From positions 3,028,996 through 3,092,995 of the forward strand of contig JAJEKV010000036.1 of assembly GCA_021234155.1 (NCBI GenBank): DNA of 64,000 bases. Reading direction: 5' to 3'. Below are positions 24,051 to 34,829 of this stretch, in pieces (position 1 is the first letter of the stretch; each line of letters begins with the position of its first letter). The notes beneath the pieces were generated by a model, which worked only from the letters and a program-made list of their open reading frames with translations, had not been told where the DNA came from and did no database searches. The DNA is from Isoetes taiwanensis (Eukaryota > Streptophyta > Lycopodiopsida > Isoetales > Isoetaceae). The translations under genes were made by a program, and so were the position numbers.

Positions 24051-24450
24051 GGCAGGGCGGTCTGTAAGTTGGGAATATGAAGTGTTGTTTAAAGTTGATT
24101 GTAAAATTTATTTATTGTTTCTTTGCATTGTTGTAGATTAACACCTTCCTGAATTTGATGGCATATGACGTGTTCTTCTCTTCTTTTCAGGTTTCTAATT
24201 GCTTTGTTTTTTATTGCTAGTAATTGTGAATTTTGTAGTCATCTCTCTTTGTTGTTTTACAAGATAATTGCTGCATTGGAAACCCTTTAGACCAAACTGA
24301 CTTTTATGCATGTGATGGTATGTTATTCAATTTTGGATATTTTGGTATGTCTGGGTTCAAATCTGGCTCTGCTTGTCAGGATTGTCATGAGGTCAAATTC
24401 AGCTATATTATGTGGCTCAATTTGGCTTTTGTGGGTTTCATATTTAGGCT

Positions 24451-24494
24451 GAATGGAAATACCAGGGTTCAAATCCCTGGGACCTTTGAATTGG
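24451..24494 (+). repeat. tRNA-like (B-box) SINE fragment
   Basis: GAATGGAAAT is followed by a T-arm-like hairpin CCAGGGTTCAAATCCCTGG, which holds a Pol III B-box (GGTTCAAATCC), and then GACCTTTGA. The same arrangement, on the - strand, is in each 3.75-kb satellite unit (about 50,113-50,160, 53,873-53,918 and 57,601-57,650). No acceptor stem or A-box is convincing, so this is not a functional tRNA. Confidence 0.5.
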
Positions 24495-24689
24495 TTGAAA
24501 TCATCGAAGTAATATTGGACAACCCATTCATCGTAAGCACATGTTTTCAATGAAAAAATTGATCTTTTTAATATAAGAGCTCATATCAATTTTCTTAATG
24601 GTTCGGGTTTTGTATATGAATTGATGAAGAAACTTCTACCATTCATATTTGCAAAATGGCAATGGTTGTTAAGTTGAATATGTATTATT

Positions 24690-25150
24690 ATGTCTACTAT
24701 AATATCACTTTCTTGAACAAAAAACCACTAGCAGTTACCTTGCTTTCATATCACCATCTTGATGAAAATACTATTATCATTATCTTGTCAAAAAACATAT
24801 GGTAGTTATATTATTTTAATGTCACCATCTTGGTGAAAAACCATTAGCACTTATGAGACAAAAATATTAGATATTTTATTATATGAGACACATCTATTCT
24901 TATGGAAAGATGCAACAACTTTATCAAGAAACCACTTTAAATTACGCAAATAGTTAAAGCCAAAATAATTAGTGATTTTATAAGAAATAAAAAATGGTAC
25001 TAAACTAAATAAAATAACTACTAGAAAGAACCATGATGGTGAACTATGCTAAAAAAATTGGTTGTGGTTATTCAACACATTAACCCACTTAGTAACATTA
25101 CTTTATTATAGTGGTTTAATGTAGAAACCATCGTAAAAAACTAATACTAC
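24690..25150. repeat. AACCACTA / CACCATCTTGGTG-rich segment
   Basis: It contains two long near-copies, ATCACCATCTTGATGAAAA (about 24,750) and GTCACCATCTTGGTGAAAA (about 24,820), and many AACCACTA or TAGTGGTTT words. Directly after, AGCATGCAATTGGGTTTCTT is present twice (about 25,180 and 25,228). Probably part of the same repeat family as 19,660-19,860. Confidence 0.4.
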
Positions 25151-25719
25151 TTTTATTTTGGGGGCCTACTATTCATAGCATGCAATTGGGTTTCTTCATT
25201 GCTCCGCCTAAGAAATTTACTATTAAGAGCATGCAATTGGGTTTCTTTGACATGTGACTAGTTAGCCTTCTCTAAGGGAGCTAAAAACATTTGTCTGTTA
25301 ATCTCAAATTTTGTATCCCATTTTGAGGGCACTTTGAACATCTCATGGTTTGAGATCCAGTTGGAGATGGTTTTCACTCCAATTCCAAGTTGACACACTC
25401 CCTCATAGTGCATGTAGGAAAGAGAAACGTTCGCGGCGGCCTTGGCCGCCACGATAAGTTTCTTGTATTATATAAAAACCTTAATGTGAAACGTGGAAAG
25501 CTATATTTTGCTTTCTTTTCAAGTTTTCTTTCAAACTTTAACTATGACAAGCTTGATGTCATGCGAACTACATGGCAACCTATTTTGTTTTCCTTCCAAC
25601 ATCTTTTTTTTTCCCAAACTAAGGGCGCCTACAATCTTTGGAAAATTATTCCTCTCCTTCTCTATGAAGTTCCAGCTTCGCACTCCTTGAGCGTCCGCTA
25701 AAACTCTTGCTCTAGGGGA

Positions 25720-26260
25720 ATTTTCATAGAGTCTAAGCGAATCGAGGAGAATCTACATAGAATCTTGAAGATTCTAAGGAACCTTGGGATAATTTTTGGG
25801 AATATAGGGGATCTTATGAGATTCTTGGGGTATTCTTATGGAATCTTAGGGAATCTAAGGGGATATAGGAGAATCTTAAGGAAATCTAGGGATTCTTAAA
25901 CAAATTCATGTGAATCCCCCTAGAATAATGGGAAATCTTTGTAGGATCTTAGGAAATCCACGAGAAACTTTGAAGAATTTTAGGGAATCTACGAGAAATC
26001 CATAGGGATCCAGGGGTTCTATGGGAATCTTAAGAGAATCTTTCAGAATCTAGGTGAAACAAAGGGAATCTGCATAAAATCTTTGAGAATATAGGGAATC
26101 TTGATAGAATCTAAGTGAATCTAGGAGAATCTATATAGGATCTGAGGGGATCTAGAGGAATCTTGGGATAAGCTTTAGGAATCTAAGGGAATCTCAAAAA
26201 GAATCTTTAGGAATCTAGAAGAATCTAAGGGAATCTTCATTAAAACTTTGAGTCAAAGCA
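25720..26260. repeat. GGAATCT degenerate satellite
   Basis: Around 540 bases are built almost wholly from variants of GGAATCTTAGG and GAATCTAAGG, with a short and irregular period of about 10-20 bases. The edges are gradual. Open frames across it are by-products. Confidence 0.85.
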
Positions 26261-26578
26261 GAATCTTGATTGAATCATGGTAAAATTTTGTTGTCATCTT
26301 TTGCAGACCCTAAACTTCACAACCACTTGTATATATATACATGTGCATAGGCCAAGTCTTCAAGATAAGGTGCACCCAAATTTCGGCCTTTTGCATTAAC
26401 TAAAAGTGAAGTAAACAAAGCTGGGTCATGGTCAATAAAGATCGTTTAAATTGTTTCTATTCATCACTAGCAAGTTGGCTTGTCTTGGAACGTTGCTGAG
26501 ATAATTTTTGACTTGAAATGTTCTTAGCATTGGGCTACAAAATTGGCCCTTTTCTATGTTAAACTAATCATTCACAAT

Positions 26579-28080
26579 ATGAGCGCCTTTTTTATAGCGA
26601 TCTTGCTCTCCTTGGCCAATTTATGCTTTGGTAGAACCTACAGCTATGTCCATCAAGAACTGGGCTGGAATGTCAGCAATAATGTCAGTTATGTTCTAAG
26701 CAACGGGAGGAGCTATTTCCCAACAAGGCTGGGATTTGGAAAAATTGCAGTGAGCACTAATGCCACAATCAAGTACAGACTGGTGTTCTTGAGCGAAGAG
26801 GGCAATATGCAATTCAAATTGTCTATGGTGGCGTGGGATGAAGGGATGAGTGACATAGTAGACGTTATTTGGCAAGCCAACAGCACGGTAGGGATGAATG
26901 CCACACTAGAGCTGCAGGATACTGGAAATCTGGTCTTGATAAACCGTGAACGCGCCCTTGTTTGGGAAAGCCAGACGACCAATATGGATGTGAGAATACT
27001 GGCATTGACAGACTATGGGGCCTTGGAGCTGAGGAATTCAACCAATTTCACAGTATGGAGCAGCTTCAAACACCCCACAAATAAAATGGTGTGTGGCCAG
27101 GTTTTGCCGCAGGGCCTCAACCTTACCAACGGCGATTACAGCTTATACTCTGAGCCAACAAGGGCGGCCTTGTATTATCAGCAGCAGCCTTATGAAATCT
27201 GGGATGCCTCCGGCCCCAATAGTTCCAATTCTTTCGTTGTATTGTGCTGCGATATACTTGGGGCTACTCTTCAGCTCCGATCTGATACAGGAAACGTTTC
27301 CTTCTATAGGAACCACTTGAGAAGCAATTGGGATAATTGCTCTGTTTCAGATGCAACAAGTCTGGTGGACCTGCAAATCAATGGTGGCGATATATCATAT
27401 GTTGCCGTAGTGACACTGGGGGACGACGGAGTCCTGACAGCGGAAAAACTGTCGGTTAGGTCTTACACGTTTCAAGGTAATGAATCTTGTAAACTGCCCA
27501 ACATTTGCGGCCCCTATGGCTTGTGTTCTGTCCGAAGGTGGCAGATTTTGGGCTGTCAAAGCTGATGGGAAGGGAAGAGAATGAAGTGTTTATGACGAGC
27601 ATATGCGGGACACCAGGATATTTGGCACCGGAGCTGATAAGGGGAGAAGGGATTGATGTGAAGACGGATGTGTACAGTTTTGGGGTGGTGCTGGTAGAAT
27701 TATTTGCAGGGAGGAAGCCAATGGAACCTAGATCAGAGCAGGTTTGGAATCTGAGCAAAGACGACGAGGCCATACGCAGTAACGCAGACCACAGACTTGG
27801 GGGGTCCTTTAATTTGGAGGAAGCCAGACGGATGCTAAGAGTCGCTGCTCTCTGTATCAACCTTGACCCTGAAGCCAGGCCCCACATGTCTGCCGTTGTC
27901 CACATGCTGGAAGGTGAGAAGGATATCCCTCCATTCGGCGCTACTCTGCAGTTTTATCCCAACATCAGTGACCAAGCTAACGTTAAGTTTATGAAATTGT
28001 TGGAATCCCGTCCTTCATCGTCCTATCGTACCCCATCCGCTAGCACCCCCTCTACTATGGCCTTTGTGAGGCCACGTTGA
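26579..28080 (+). pseudogene. G-type lectin S-receptor-like Ser/Thr kinase, internal deletion
   Basis: The family consists of plasma-membrane receptors with an extracellular B-lectin, an S-locus glycoprotein and PAN region, a membrane helix and a cytosolic kinase. ATG 26,579 gives a good signal peptide (MSAFFIAILLSLANLCFG). The lectin part shows LELQDTGNLVLINRERALVW and several N-glycosylation sites. The ectodomain reads open to CKLPNICGPYGLCS at about 27,530. There the sequence jumps, out of frame, into the kinase at PKVADFGLSKLMG; the rest of the C-lobe follows (SICGTPGYLAPELI, DVYSFGVVLVELFAGRKP, ALCINLDPEARPHMS) to TGA 28,078-28,080. The PAN region, membrane helix and kinase N-lobe with the lysine and HRD motifs are missing, so the product cannot signal. 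An AATAAA is near 28,195. The two remaining parts carry no other breaks, suggesting a fairly recent deletion. Confidence 0.85.
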
Positions 28081-29023
28081 TATCTCTAAAACTGAAGAAC
28101 TTCTGTTGCCGTTTGAGGCTCTAGCTGTTTGAGGTTTTGTTATACCTTTACTTTTTTTGTTGATGTTACATATAATTGGTCGCACACTTGATGATAATAA
28201 ATGATACTGTACTATCCATTTGACTACAAGAGCCGTGTCAAACCAATATAGCTCATGCAAATATTCAACAACTATTGAAGGTTGTAGCTACTGATACACA
28301 TAACACGTGCATATTGAAAGAAACCCCATACATGTGCATGTACAGAAGGTGTCACTGTTTGGGGTGATCCGTACGTATACGTATGGAATGGCGAAGGGAA
28401 ATGTTTTTTGAGGATGCGTTAGGGGTTAGGTCCGTAACCTACAGGGCCCTGAAATTTCCTATGATTTCAGTTCCGTTTTTTTAAGGTGATTTTTCGGATC
28501 TCGGTTTGCAAGACTCTACCTGTGCAATGTGTTTTTTTTCTAAAGGGACCAACTCTCGCTCCGCAATGAAAGACTCTGAAGCCATATTTCGGCCACATAT
28601 TTACGGGTCAAGCTTTTTCAAGCCGGGCCGGCCATATTTCTAGGCTCCTCCGGACCATAGCCACGGGTTCTATAAGCTCAGAGGGCATATTTTTATGCCC
28701 CAGCCATAGCCAAAAGCTCTACTCCGTAAGTCCTACAAGCTCGTTCTCGCAAAACATTCCAACATTTTTCTTCGGGCCGGGCCAGGTATATTTTACTTCT
28801 GGCCAATATCTTGCACTCGATCGAAATGCATTAGAAACACAAATTAGAGAATAGCATCACAGTTCAAGATCGGGAAATTTAAGGGGGCCCCAGAGTTACG
28901 TTAAGGAAAACTCCGCCAGAAGCTTCCCGGAAAAAACCCTGGTGGCACCGCCGCCTCCGGCGTCACGCTGCAAGGTTTTTCCAGGGAACTTCCTACTCGC
29001 GTTTTCCCTTCCAATAACCCTCA

Positions 29024-29027
<4 letters not shown>
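28081..29027. other. Intergenic DNA, no gene seen
   Basis: After the receptor-kinase 3' end. The stretch 28,590-28,800 is GC-richer and contains repeated words (AAGCCGGGCCGGCCATATTT and CGGGCCGGGCCAGG), but no supported gene or clear repeat ends. Confidence 0.5.
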
Positions 29028-29054
<27 letters not shown>

Positions 29055-29062
29055 AACCCACC
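29028..29062. repeat. Poly(A)-rich tract
   Basis: A run of about 25 A (29,022-29,046), then GAAAAAAC, then CCCACCCACCC. It could be the tail of an old retroinsert or simple sequence. Confidence 0.7.
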
Positions 29063-29175
29063 CACCCACAATACGTATAAGTGAGGGGGCAAAATATTAT
29101 CGTAAAGACTTTCAAAATTTTCTTTTCTCCTAGCGGGTCTTCTGTCCTTCGAGTTGAGCTCCACATCGACGAAGC

Positions 29176-29242
29176 CATGGACGTGGCCCCATTTTCGTAT
29201 CTGCAACTTAGATCGAGCCATCTGTCGGAGGTGCTACAAGAG
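29176..29242 (+). other. Candidate coding first exon
   Basis: An ATG in strong context (GAAGCCATGGACG) opens MDVAPFSYLQLRSSHLSEVL and then QE, and is followed directly by a consensus donor, AAGAG|GTAAGT. No downstream exon could be joined with confidence; the next AG at about 29,344 gives a stop after four codons. The family is not recognised. Confidence 0.3.
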
Positions 29243-30643
29243 GTAAGTTAGAGGTTTAGCAGTAGAGTATTAAGAAACCCTTACATAGTATTTAGAATAT
29301 ATGAATCAGAATAATGTTTCTTTAATGGGGTGTTTTTTTTGTAGTCATATCCGCGATGATCCGCTTTCTATAAATAATTTCAGGGCTTCCATAATTTTTT
29401 TATTCTTGATTTGTAAAGGGCCTTACAATGCGGGACCAAACCAAATCTTAGAGATCTCAGGTAATACCAGCTTCATCGAGCATCAGATAGCGGATTTTTC
29501 AGTGCTTCTGGTTCCTTCATTTCTTATTTGATTTTTTCATGTTTAAGTCTTAAGGAACGAAGCCACTTCAGCCACTATAACCACTTTCTTTAGGCAAATC
29601 AATAGCTTCACATGGTTTCAGGTAGCAAATCTTGCGGTTTGTTCATTTCTGTTGTAGATATATTCTTTGATATAAGCCCGTTGTAGAACAGATTAGCAAA
29701 TTGTATAGCCCCAATTGAAGGCAGCAAAGCAACATTATACATCTAAAGTGCCTATAGCATCTCTTAAACACATTTTGGGAATCTTGGTTCTGATGCTTTC
29801 TCTTCATATTCTTATTTACTAGGTTAGAGAAAATAGGCATTGATTTTGTCCAGCACTGTTAGACCTCTTCGCATGCAGGTTAGTACATAGCTGCAGTTGC
29901 AACATGACTTTCCCTTGGATTTCATGCCTCCTTTTATAGCTCAATTGCAACCACATCACTTGTATCTGATGTAACTAATTATTAATGTTGAAGCTGATTC
30001 ATCATCGGTTAGAAAGGCCTTAATTTATTTCTCTATTTATATGGTTGATATGCTTTGCAGGTCATAGAGATCCCGCAATAAAGGGCAATAAGTCATTCTA
30101 TAGAATTCGAAGGCCTCGCTCAATGTTCAATCTGCTACTGCTTTCCAGAATTTTTCTAGTTTTTGATGGTAAAGAATCATGAGAGTTAGTTCTACACTCG
30201 CATTTTAAAGGTTGTAATTGCTTTAAACGTGACAGCAAGAAAATTCCATAGTTATAGAACCATCTAGGTTTGTTTTAGGATGTTAGTAGTTTCATGAACT
30301 ATTTTTCTTCTGTTGTCAAACCCTGGACATTTCCTTCTGGTGTCTTGGAAGAGCTTGAGCATATGTTATTGAATGTTTCTTCACCACTTATAAAGGTTAT
30401 ATTCATATTGTTTAGAGCTCTCTTGATTTGTTACATTGAGTTTGAAATAGATAATTGGAGGAAGTTGAAATGTACGTATACTTTCTATGGGTAATTGGAA
30501 AGGAAATTAAATATACATTTATACCTGTGGTTATAGCATCTAAGATGCAATATTTGTGATATCAAGTTGTCAAGCATCTAGCTAGTTATGCTAGTTGAAT
30601 TTTTTACAAACATCTGGCAAAGTACTTTGTATTCTGCTTTGTT
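29243..30643. other. No gene seen; possible intron-rich transcribed DNA
   Basis: AT-rich DNA with long T-rich stretches before AG dinucleotides (intron-like) but no coding exon I can support. Confidence 0.45.
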
Positions 30644-31625
30644 CTAGTAATAATATTCTATTCTGGGAAGGGACTCGCAAGAGACACAAAACCGGCCGAC
30701 AGCAGCAGTATACAATTTTTGAAGAATAGAGAGGGGTAGCCGACCATAGGAACAATATCGGGCTACCCCGGAAAAAAAGAAATGTGCACAGACAGTATAG
30801 AAGGGTAATGGCGACAACTTCTCATCGGGATAAAACCTCTTTTCGGGTTTTCGAGAAAACCCTAATGAGAAATGGTCGCCAACAACCTTGAATGTGTTGC
30901 CCGAGAACCTAAGGAGATGGGTTGATGGCTTAACCCAAAAATAGCAGACCCCGTAAAGATACCGTGAAACCCGCAAGCAACAACAAAAGAACCCTAAAAA
31001 ACACCAAATGGTTATGGAAATCAAACATGCATGGTAGTGACGCAGGCAAGCCGCACAACAACAAGCCCCCAACCATATGAGATTAATGAAAACATATGAA
31101 AAAGAACATAGCAAAAAGGAGATAGCATCACCCGTGAGGGTGGAGAAAAGTGTCATCCAATGGGTGGAGAACAATCATCCTAAAAGAAATAAAGGCCACC
31201 GCCGAGGTGGAAATAAAACAAAGATCACCCGCAGTGGAGATAGCATCAACCAGGGTGGAGAAAGCGCCACCCAACGTGGAGAAGAATTATGTGAAAAGAA
31301 ATATGCCACCACCGAGGTGGAAATAAACAAAGATCACCATGTGTGGCTTAATAATGCGCATGATGCCTAAAAAGAAGAACATTAGTATAGCAACACCCAA
31401 GGTGAATGACAACAAAGAGTGCATGAACAAACATATGAAAAACGCGACGCTCTAACAAAGCTGGTGGGGAAGGGAGGGAAGCAATGAGAATGGAAGAAGT
31501 GCTGTTGTGAGAAGACGCCGATAACCGGTCCCGAATGGAGAAGAGCCTTATATAATGGCTCGTCCCTGCCCAGAATGACGATCCGATGGCTCGGATCGAT
31601 GCAATTGTAGTGTTAGTAGTGTTAG
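30644..31625. mobile_element. Dispersed repeat with TATA/hairpin module, copy 2
   Basis: GC-richer block resembling the 14,560-15,450 block. It contains a long reverse-strand frame (30,644-31,174, 176 codons, cysteine- and phenylalanine-rich, no known motif), a 117-bp tandem duplication and, at its right end, GACGCCGATAACCGGTC, TATATAAT (31,549-31,556) and a hairpin CGATCCGA-TGGC-TCGGATCG (31,579-31,598) after AATGA. The element type is not known. No inverted or long terminal repeats were found. Confidence 0.4.
31118..31350. repeat. 117-bp tandem duplication
   Basis: The unit starts GGAGATAGCATCA and ends AACAAAGATCACC; copies begin at 31,118 and 31,235. Inner words such as GCCACCGCCGAGGTGGAAAT and GCCACCACCGAGGTGGAAAT match. 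The GGTGG and CCACC words can pair within a unit. Confidence 0.85.
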
Positions 31626-31649
31626 TATATTGAAGCTGATGCTCCTTTG

Positions 31650-33600
31650 GCATTACTAAGTTCTGCCATCACAGTTGAATGTTAATTTTTTGCTATTTTT
31701 TTGGTGAATGGTTGAAGTGATAATGACTGCTTTGAGACTCGGTTAACATAGCTAACATAACAATAGGAAGGAGCTCTACTCATGAATACCTATAGCATGC
31801 TTTGCATTTTAGCTTTTGTTTAGGTCTCACTTGTATGCTATGTAGATGTTATCGGAGCTTATGCATTTTGATGCACAAGCTCCAATAACAAGTTTGAAGA
31901 AACATGATACTGATGATGAAGCTCATGCTTCATGTTGAGCTGGAAATTTGTCAAAACTGGCAGCCAGATTTGTTCTCCACAGTAACGGGCTTATTGTCAT
32001 GTGGAGAATGTTTCTGAAGAACGATTGGTTTTTCCATCTTTAATTGTTTCCATATTACAAGGAATCGTCGGTTTGGCTTTTTATATCCTAGGATATATTA
32101 CAAAAGTTTTCCACCACAAATGAAGGGTCTATTTCAAGTGCTGCAGCTTCATAAGCCACAATGATGCATTAAAACACAATGATTCATCTTTTATAATTTA
32201 TGGCCTGGACTCGACATCCTTCAAACTCTACCTATCTCTATATTGCATGATTGAAGTTAACAGTTGAGTCATTTCTATTGAAATCGCAACTTGCAAGTTG
32301 AGGTCCACATAAGCAAATTTAAGGTTCTCCAGCAAATACTTGCCTTGGGTTAAACAAATTTATCCCCTTGTAGCCTTCTCTTCCTACATAAATAGAGATA
32401 AGATAAGATAAAATTTTAACGTCCACTGGAATAGAGTAAAATTTGTGCGCTTACAACTCTACATGTAAGAAGACTTGTCATATTTGTGCAAGGATCAAAG
32501 CAATTTTTCCGACTTCATAATATATTTTTGTGTTTTCATTTATGCCATTCGGCATTGTTTTTCTAGTATTGTAGGTCTAAAAGCATATGACTCATAATGA
32601 AATGTCTCATTATCACGAGAATATGCACCACACAAAATTATTTGAAATCTAAAATCGCAACAAAATGTGCTATTACATGAGTTTATGCATCATACAACCC
32701 AATCATTCTAAATCAAGAAAATGTTTTTGCAGTTTGTGGACGAAGTGAAACCTATCTGGACAAATGTTATTAATAGGAGGAACAATTATTATGCTTTATC
32801 TAATCAATCAAGTACAACCACCATAAATCCCTAATAGAACTTCTGAAACAAATTCCACCTTGAGAACATCAAAGACTTTCTAAGATTTTTTTTTTAGTAT
32901 TAGACAAATTCTCTTTGTTGCTTAGTGTCCATTTTGTTTGGGTTGCATTCTACAATCTAGAAGCATCAACCATATAGGCAAGGCTAGTCCAGACATTCCC
33001 TGTTTACTCTCCGGTATTTGCAGTTATAGAGGAGTTGATTAATCATGCTAACGGCAAAGAGATTCAGAATTGAAAAGCAATATGTTTGCTCTTAGTTTAG
33101 CAGTTGGAAGCATTTCTTGCTGAGGAATGCTTGATTTGTGCACTTTCAAACTTGTATTTGCTTCCAACAAAGCAAATATGATACAATATTTTTAAAATGG
33201 AGAAGCAAACTATATTTGTGGTAACATGGCTTTCGTTTAGCAAAATTAGAGTTTTGTATGCAAATAGAGTTAGTATTGTTGAAAAAGAACGTTGTGATGT
33301 ACTTAGTTGCAAAAGTGCATGGCAGTGATCTGTATTACACATCACTAGGCAATATTTGCATTGACAAACGAAACTTGGACAAGCCAAAGTACGCTTGATG
33401 ATGATTTATAAGCTTGTTATTACATTTGCAGATATGCAAACAAGGAAGCTATAAAAAATAGTCATATACATACTATTTCTACGACGCTGTAACAACACAA
33501 TAAATATTCCTTGACCAATTGACTACTCTCGATGTTCTGTTTATGCAATAATTTGCATAATATTAATTGAAAGGACTTACATTACAAAAACACAATGATT
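31650..33600. other. Intergenic DNA, no gene seen
   Basis: AT-rich DNA; the best open frame (33,097-33,387, - strand) has no recognisable motif. Confidence 0.55.
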
Positions 33601-33607
33601 GGAATGT

Positions 33608-33690
33608 GAATCAAGTAAAATGCAACCTACCATGTCTGAAGCCTGCCCTGAATCAAGTAGAACGCTACCTAGCCTGTCCTACTGCTAGTT
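33608..33690. repeat. 42-bp tandem duplication
   Basis: GAATCAAGTAAAATGCAACC at 33,608 and GAATCAAGTAGAACGCTACC at 33,650 begin two diverged copies, each followed by TA-CC-TGTC..CCT. Confidence 0.7.
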
Positions 33691-33986
33691 TTAAGCCCTA
33701 TTCACATTGCATAAAAATAAAAAAATGTTGGCTACAACAGGGCATGACATCCTGGGCATCGCTGCTGATTTCATAGCAGCACTGCAAATCTTTTAGCTGT
33801 CTCGCGTACACCCATCAGTGGAACTGCAGCACCTAGAAGGAAAATCAGTTCTGTTGCACCGCTGGTCATGCCCACCTCCCTCGCTGCTATTGTGTTAGTA
33901 GCTCATGTGAATCTTACATTCATTTCTACCTTTCCTTGTAAGTGGTCCACTATTGGACTATTGCCACTATACATCAAAAGTATACA

Positions 33987-34610
33987 ATGTTTCCAAAACT
34001 GAATTTATTAAATCCGGCACCGCCAAGCCGCCCTGCATGGCCATGGCCATGCCCCCAAACAATTTTACCTCTAGGGACCACAGTATCCTTTATTGTGAGA
34101 AGATCAGCAACCTTGCACAAGAAAAGAAAGTCTAGAGCTCTGCACGAATTGGGACGGGACAGGCAGCATTCATGGAATGGAAGCTCTTATATATCTAAAT
34201 TTGCATCTCGATTACGAAAATGTTCCAAGGAGGAGGACCTTTTACAAGGTATGCGCATCCATGAGAAACTTTTAGAATTGGGTTGGATAGTGATAGATTT
34301 ATAGGAAACCTTCTTGTGCATATGTATGGAAAATGCGAAGCCTTACAAGATGCAAGAATTGTGTTCGATAATATGCCACGTCGGAACTCCTTCTCGTGGA
34401 ACATTATGATTGATGCTTATGTTTAGCAAGGAGATCTGCAAGAAGCAGTTGAATTGTTTGGACAAGTGCATCAGCAGGATGTGGTGTCATGGAATGCAAT
34501 GATTTCAGCATATGTTCGACATAGAAAGCTTAAGGAAGCCCTTAAACTATCTCAAGAAATGCCTGAACGTGATATTATTTCATCATACGAACATTATACT
34601 CGTATGTACA
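33987..34610 (+). pseudogene. Pentatricopeptide repeat (PLS-type) protein, 5' fragment
   Basis: PPR proteins act mostly in mitochondria or plastids, binding and processing or editing organelle RNA. ATG 33,987 starts a serine-, proline- and arginine-rich leader suited to an organelle transit peptide. From about 34,200 there is GMRIHEKLLELGW; a frameshift near 34,285; then FIGNLLVHMYGKCEALQDAR, FDNMPRRNSFSWNIMIDAYV, a TAG stop at 34,423, QEAVELFGQVHQQDVVSWNA, MISAYVRHRKLKEALKL and MPERDIIS. That is about three PPR motifs of a protein that normally has ten or more. The frame is then lost at about 34,600, next to a SINE-like sequence and the Ty3/gypsy relic. The whole 3' part, including any E/DYW domain, is absent. 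Confidence 0.8.
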
Positions 34611-34644
34611 AAAGACGGTCGTCACACGGATGCAAAAAGGTAGT

Positions 34645-34715
34645 TGCACGGAGCAAGGTTTGAACTCGCAATTTTTCAGTTGCAAATCACACACCCTTGC
34701 CAAGTGCCCTACCAA
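34645..34715 (-). mobile_element. tRNA-derived SINE-like insertion
   Basis: On the - strand: TAGGGCACTTGGCAAGGG (A-box-like, about 34,694-34,713), then GTGTGTGATTTGCAACTG, then GCGAGTTCAAACCTTGC (B-box, about 34,656-34,670), then CCGTGCAAC. The A-to-B spacing suits a Pol III promoter. Acceptor-stem pairing is missing, so it is a SINE head rather than a tRNA gene. It follows the last readable PPR codon. Confidence 0.5.
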
Positions 34716-34773
34716 TATTTGTTTAAAGACATTTCTTCATGTTTTTCTCATATGCGGGGCTGTTTCCAGGAGG

Positions 34774-34791
34774 TTCTAGAATATTCTAGAA
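34774..34791. promoter_or_regulatory. Perfect four-block heat-shock element
   Basis: TTCTAGAATATTCTAGAA is exactly TTCnnGAAnnTTCnnGAA, the high-affinity binding pattern of heat-shock factor trimers. A TATA-like TATATATG lies about 75 bases downstream (34,866), ahead of the Ty3/gypsy relic. It may belong to that element's LTR. Confidence 0.6.
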
Positions 34792-34829
34792 TCGCGATGC
34801 ATTGCGGACAATTTTGGCATGATCACATC

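Noticed and set aside
30644-31174. 176-codon reverse-strand frame as a membrane protein
   Set aside because: Hydrophobic and cysteine-rich by composition, inside a repeat with a TATA/hairpin module; no domain, and the related block at 14.6-15.4 kb does not keep this frame.
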